Source: Podocnemis expansa (Eukaryota; Chordata; Testudines; Podocnemididae). From it: DNA of 64,000 nt. The notes under the pieces are model-generated. The model made no database searches. It had not been told where the DNA came from and was given only the letters and a program-made list of their open reading frames with translations. A program made the translations under genes and the position numbers. Where the stretch lies: contig ML681992.1 of assembly GCA_007922195.1 (NCBI GenBank), forward strand, positions 40,601,500 to 40,665,499, in the 5' to 3' direction. Shown here in pieces: positions 59,931 to 64,000 of this stretch; position 1 is the stretch's first letter, and every line of letters starts with the position of its first letter.

Positions 59931-60530
59931 ACAGAGAGAAAGGGTGTGGGTATAGAAAATACCCTATCTATCCAAACTATCTTTACTAATTATCAAACTA
60001 CTATAAAACAGCTAAAAATGTTCTATATTATATGATTCTAGAACTATGTACAACAGCGTGACAAAGGTGCACCAGAGACGAGAACACTGAAAGTTCCAAG
60101 GTGGGCTATACAGTGATGAGAAGGAACTGGAGATGCAGTCTGTCTGCCTTGATAAAACCTTGAGACAAACCAGGACATGTACACGGACCAACAGACACTA
60201 CTGTCAAATTTTCTGCATGCTTGTTGCACATGTGTAAACACACAGTGGATTATAATAGAAACTTTCACTCAAAGAAGAAAAATAGAATCAATTAAAATAA
60301 AATACTTTAACTGTTTCCATCACTTACAAACAATTAAGTTTACATTAGGACAACAGCTGAATCTGAAATGATTTGTGATTTAGTGTTTGTATACCCTGTT
60401 TTCTAAGCTGCTGGAAGAAATAATCATCAGTGTTCAAAAGCTATTTCGAAGAAATTGAACTATGTGGTGACAATTTTCAAAATAAAACACAAGAAATTGG
60501 CCACTCAAACCCACTGATATTGCTGAGAGT

Positions 60531-60905
60531 TCAGGGCCAGATTAACCTGCACCTGGGGCATGGCGGGTGGGCCATTGCTGGGGGTGGGGGCCTTGGGACC
60601 AGAGGTTGCTCCTGTCCCAACCCTGCTCCCCAGCCATGGGCCCTGGAAGGCTGCACTGAAGCGAAGGCCGCATCATGTGCCAGCTGACCCCTCCCCTCTG
60701 GGTGGAGAGAAAAGGGGCTGGCCCACCTAACCCCGCCCTGCTGTTGGGAGTGGACTAGCAGGTCTGGGAGGGAGGGAGTACAGAGCCAGCTTCTGGCTCC
60801 AGGGTCCTGCCCACCCCAGAGCTGGCAGCATTCCTCCAAGCCCTGCCCATGCTGAGCCTCCCCTTTGGATGGGGCTTAGGGCATCAGCCCCTTTAACTCC
60901 TGCAG
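60531..60905. repeat. GC-rich block, probably a truncated DNA-transposon fragment
   Basis: It starts cagggccagattaacctgcacctggggca, resembling cagggcc-type hAT ends, and is followed by about 370 bp of GC-rich sequence in an AT-rich intron. No matching far end was found. Overlapping frames on both strands show no family resemblance. Confidence 0.35.
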
Positions 60906-60959
60906 TAATGCAGCTCTGCAAGAGTTATGCATGTGAATTTAGCTGTGTGACTTTGAAAA

Positions 60960-62410
60960 CCTAGGTCTGCCACTTTTATTTAGAGTTGGTTGGAAATATT
61001 TTGACAGAATATTTATTCATCAGAAAATGCTATTTAATTGAAATGGAAAATCTTTCCACTGGAAAGCATCCGTTTCAACTTTGATAAAGAAAGTATCTCA
61101 CATCCAGTTGCAAAAACCCTCTTCTGGGATGTGCTAGTTTCAGGTGCAAGTCCTTGCTCCGGTGAATACTTTAAATTAAATATATACAAAGAGAAACTAA
61201 CAGGAGACTGAGAGGGACCAACAGAAAATGGCAAATAACGTGGAGGATGGACCACTCAGCCGGAATATGAAACACATTTGAGTTCCGGCTCCCCATCTGG
61301 CAGAAATTTTCAGCCTGAATGTTCCACATCCCAGGCAAATGCCATCACAACTGGGCTACTGTCTCCAGCTCCTCTCTTTAAAAAATCCCAAAGGTTTCTG
61401 TTTTGTCCCAAAACAGAACACATTTTATTTTTAATTCTCCAAAATTTTTGCAAGATGGGAAAAACCCATTTCCTGCCCAGATCTCTTCAATATGTTCCTG
61501 AGTTTTGAAAAACAGAGTGGTCGCTTCCCTCAGCATCTTCAAATTAGGAATTTCTGGAGAAGCTGGTTTTACTGACAATGGGATTTTTAAGGTCAGCTCT
61601 TTCCTTAAATTATGTATGAATATGTAAACATGTTCACACATTTGAAGTGCTCTGAAAGGGGGATATATAATCTTTCTCAGATCCTGTATTAATACTTTCA
61701 CATTTTTTCCAGGACTTCTATAAATAATTTAATAAAACTCAACACAGAAACAAGAAGAGAAGGACTAGCTTAAACCAAAAATAATAGAGTATGAACTTCA
61801 AGGGCTGATCCTTAGCTAGTGTATAAATTGCTATGGCTCCACTGAAGTCAACAAAGCAGTAACCATTTACATCATTTGAGGATCTGCCCTTCACCTATCC
61901 AGGGACAGGACTACAAGCATCATTTTCAGAAAAAATAAATTTCTAAAAATAATTAACAGATGATGTGTTTGCCTGAACTTTTATTTATTCTCCTCTTTGT
62001 AATTTCCTTCAATAGCTATTTTTGACGGGCTGTGTTCATATTATATCAAAGAAGGTACTTTTAATTAGTAACTTTACCATGCTAAAGCTTATAATGAAGC
62101 ATATTGCTGTGCCTCTTTCGCCCAAGTGAGGCTCAAGACTGGCTAATTTTGTGATATTAGCACCCTGAACAGCAAAATTACCCCATATTTAACAGCTGGA
62201 CTACTGAAGTATTTTTATTACCAAATCAAATTAAATTAGCATTTTAAACAACACACTTTATTAGTATGGCTGCAAATACATCTTATATAGGATATATTTT
62301 GCAAGTACAAAAGTCCTCAGAATGTTCTCTGAGGATGCATGAACAAATATTTCTAATTTCAAAAATTCCAAAGAAAGAAAGAAACACACACTATACTACT
62401 ATACCAGACT
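60960..62410. other. Intron flanking the exon, with possible old repeats
   Basis: agttggttggaaatattttgacagaatatttattcatcagaaaatgc (about 60981-61027) and cccaaaggtttctgttttgtcccaaaacagaacac (about 61387-61421) look like an old reptilian repeat, class unknown. No gene is seen. Confidence 0.4.
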
Positions 62411-62413
62411 TAC

Positions 62414-62475
62414 AAGTCGCCGTCTCTCCTCTTCTACAGCAATCAGTAGACGGGCAAACTCTTTCAGTGACTGGG
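62414..62475 (-). CDS. ARHGAP42: ARHGAP42 (GRAF3) internal coding exon, BAR domain, upstream of the 2.4-kb exon
   Basis: On the minus strand a ttcacag acceptor precedes, and a gtaagt donor follows, 62 nt: two bases completing a split alanine codon, then 20 codons reading QSLKEFARLLIAVEEERRRL. From memory this equals about residues 84-104 of ARHGAP42, immediately before the IQNANDVL exon at the other end of the window. It lies in the BAR domain, which forms a curved membrane-binding dimer. The exon enters in phase 1 and leaves in phase 0, so it joins in frame to 2383-2454. Splice sites and reading frame are intact. The preceding exon lies beyond the window. Confidence 0.9.
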
Positions 62476-62479
62476 CTGT

Positions 62480-63810
62480 GAAAAAGATAGATCAAATAAA
62501 CATTAATATGCAGTTCTAACACTTTGATTGGAAAAGAACACCGTTTCAAAAATAGATCTACAAACTCAGAGAGAAAGGGATAAGGTGAAGGCAAGAGCAA
62601 GAGAGAAAAAAGGCCAAGGATCCTCATATGCCAAAATTTAGACAGACACTCTCTGTATGTCCTATAAGGGATTACCTCCAGCAAGACATTATTTTGAATC
62701 AGTAATATGTACAAAACAAGACAAAAGAATCTTTAAAAACACAAAGATAAAATCCTGAAATGAGGAAACAGAATCTGAAACTTGGTTATAAATATATGTA
62801 ACTTTACACACAAAATGAAGTGAGACACCTTACCAAAGAAAAATCCTGTGTTCCTTGTATAAATGTACAATGAATACATATTGCACAGGAGCATGAAAAA
62901 CATTATTTTCCTCCTTAGATTTCTGTCAGGATTCAACATGCCACAAAAGAAGAAAGTATGGGAAGTAAACGTCAAAGATATCAGCAAGAGGGCTCAGTAT
63001 GTTCAAAGAAATATGGGAACCAGAATAAGGACATGCTTATAACCATCAAAGGTCAATTAAGTGTCTTCTCTGAGGAGAAGAGAGAGCTACTATTGTTTTT
63101 GCTTTTCAACATAGACTGTACCATTGAATAATTCCAGGTGATCTTTTTAATGAATAAAAAATAATTGGAATAACGTTAAGCACCTTGAAATGCCACCTGT
63201 GTATTTAGATCATTAAAAAGTCTCCTCATAATTAAAAGAAATCAAAAGTTTATTTTGAAGGCAAATGGGAATATGAAAAGCATCAAGCTGCAAAAAAGAT
63301 AGCAAGAAAAACATTCCAACACATTGGACAATAGTCTGCCTAGGAAAGGGGTCCAACTATTGATAATTTGGGGGGGAGGGGGCAGGAGATTAGTGTAAGC
63401 ATAGATGATACATTTGCATTTATTTGTGGCGCTTCAGATCTAGAAAACAGATATTTTTACACCATGAGCATATTGCAAATGGAATCTTTGATAATATGCT
63501 GCAGACTCTACATGGGATGTGAAATCATTTCTATTTTCTGTTTTAATCAGTTAAGTCTTTGCCTTTAACTCCTTCCAAATGACTTACTACCAGCAATATG
63601 CTGACTTGCAAAATATTTGTTTACACAACAATTGGCACACCTTCAGAGACGAAAGAGATTTTTAGAAAATCATGCTGAACCAGCTGCAGAGTTAAAAAAA
63701 CAAAGCAAGCAAATGGTGAGAAAACTTTCAGAAAATCCATTCCCTAATTTATGAGGGCATAATGGGTCATTAAGGATTTGTCACCACTATTCCATAAACA
63801 GCATTGAACA
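62480..63810. other. Intron upstream of the 62.4-kb exon
   Basis: AT-rich, no further exon with splice sites recognised. Confidence 0.5.
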
Positions 63811-63814
63811 ATCA

Positions 63815-63962
63815 GGACATGTATATGATAACTGGTTTGGAGGGAGGGATGCATGTTAGTTTCCTTTGAAGCATGTACTACTGGTTGCTGTCAAAGACAT
63901 GATGGTGAACTTGATGGACCAATAGTTTGTCCTAGAATGGCAAGCCCCATGTTCCTATACTC
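63815..63962 (+). mobile_element. CR1/L3-type 3' end
   Basis: ggtgaacttgatggaccaatagtttgtcctagaatggcaagccccatgttcctatac corresponds to the CR1/L3 terminus ggctagatggacc-ttggtctga-ccagtatggc--ttcttatg. Confidence 0.7.
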
Positions 63963-64000
63963 ACGGAATCTGAAGATAAAGATGAGAGAAACCTAATCTC

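Larger units (their letters stand above)
57740..60285 (-). mobile_element. Third DIRS copy, pol region deleted
   Basis: Read on the minus strand, a terminal segment (60285-60050, with ttcttctttgagtgaaag and tgcacatgtg) is followed by gag (about 59930-58697), then directly by the recombinase end (58640-58380), then the 3' terminal region (58060-57740, with gaggttatttacc and ttctttaagatgtgtggcaccc). RT and RNase H are missing. A hAT sits at 58065-58342. Confidence 0.7.
2455..62413 (-). other. ARHGAP42: Single large ARHGAP42 intron (59,959 bp)
   Basis: The intron is bounded by the gtaagt donor next to 62414 and the tttcag acceptor next to 2454. The flanking exons are consecutive in remembered GRAF-family proteins, so no coding exon should be missing between them. 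A large part is transposon-derived. The intact CR1, the R4 LINE and the Gypsy remnant lie antisense to the gene, and the four DIRS remnants lie sense. Confidence 0.85.

Noticed and set aside
60430..60921. Frames of 64-102 codons on both strands
   Set aside because: Pro/Gly/Leu-rich translations of a GC-rich repeat block with no splice sites or motifs.

Overview
This is vertebrate nuclear DNA, most likely from a reptile and probably a turtle. Two spliced exons place the window inside a host gene. The repeat mix (young CR1, Penelope-like and DIRS retroelements, an R4/Dong-clade LINE, Ty3/Gypsy, many hAT and Harbinger derivatives) fits a non-avian sauropsid. The species call is inference from remembered repeat types.

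Host gene: both ends of the window carry short minus-strand exons with consensus splice sites, at 62414-62475 and 2383-2454. They encode consecutive parts of the BAR domain of a GRAF-family RhoGAP, best matching ARHGAP42 (GRAF3). The 59,959 bp between them (2455-62413) is therefore one intron. The outer flanks, 1-2382 and 62476-64000, belong to the neighbouring introns. I see no other convincing host gene, tRNA, rRNA or CRISPR.

Layout: 1-523 Harbinger-type MITE; 2383-2454 ARHGAP42 exon; 3.04-3.30 kb MITE; 3.86-9.69 kb a Penelope-like element (PLE) whose GIY-YIG ORF was split by an almost intact 4.6-kb CR1 LINE; 10.3-11.45 kb old CR1 and a MIR/L2-like repeat split by a hAT with an exact 8-bp target duplication; 13.3-13.8 kb old CR1; 16.7-17.2 kb MITE; 17.4-22.3 kb a decayed DIRS element (gag, RT, RNase H, tyrosine recombinase) with a nested hAT; 24.4 kb PLE end; 28.2 kb hAT; 29.2-30.3 kb second DIRS gag; 30.8-32.1 kb Ty3/Gypsy remnant split by a MITE; 32.6-34.4 kb HARBI1-type transposase remnant and MITEs; 34.85-38.36 kb R4/Dong LINE with a tRNA-like head; 42.6-43.6 kb MITE and DIRS end; 44-45.8 kb MIR/L2-like and hAT; 47.7-49.0 kb hAT and MITE; 49.4 kb TG/GA repeat with an assembly gap; 54.55-55.19 kb hAT-like; 55.46-55.71 kb a palindromic pair of PLE ends; 57.74-60.28 kb DIRS remnant with pol deleted and a nested hAT; 62414-62475 ARHGAP42 exon; 63.8 kb CR1 end.

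Nothing here is a multi-gene operon or defence system. The interest lies in the nested insertion history, the inverted PLE ends with hammerhead-ribozyme-like folds, the tRNA-like head on the R4 LINE, and one young CR1 whose ORF2 is still open.
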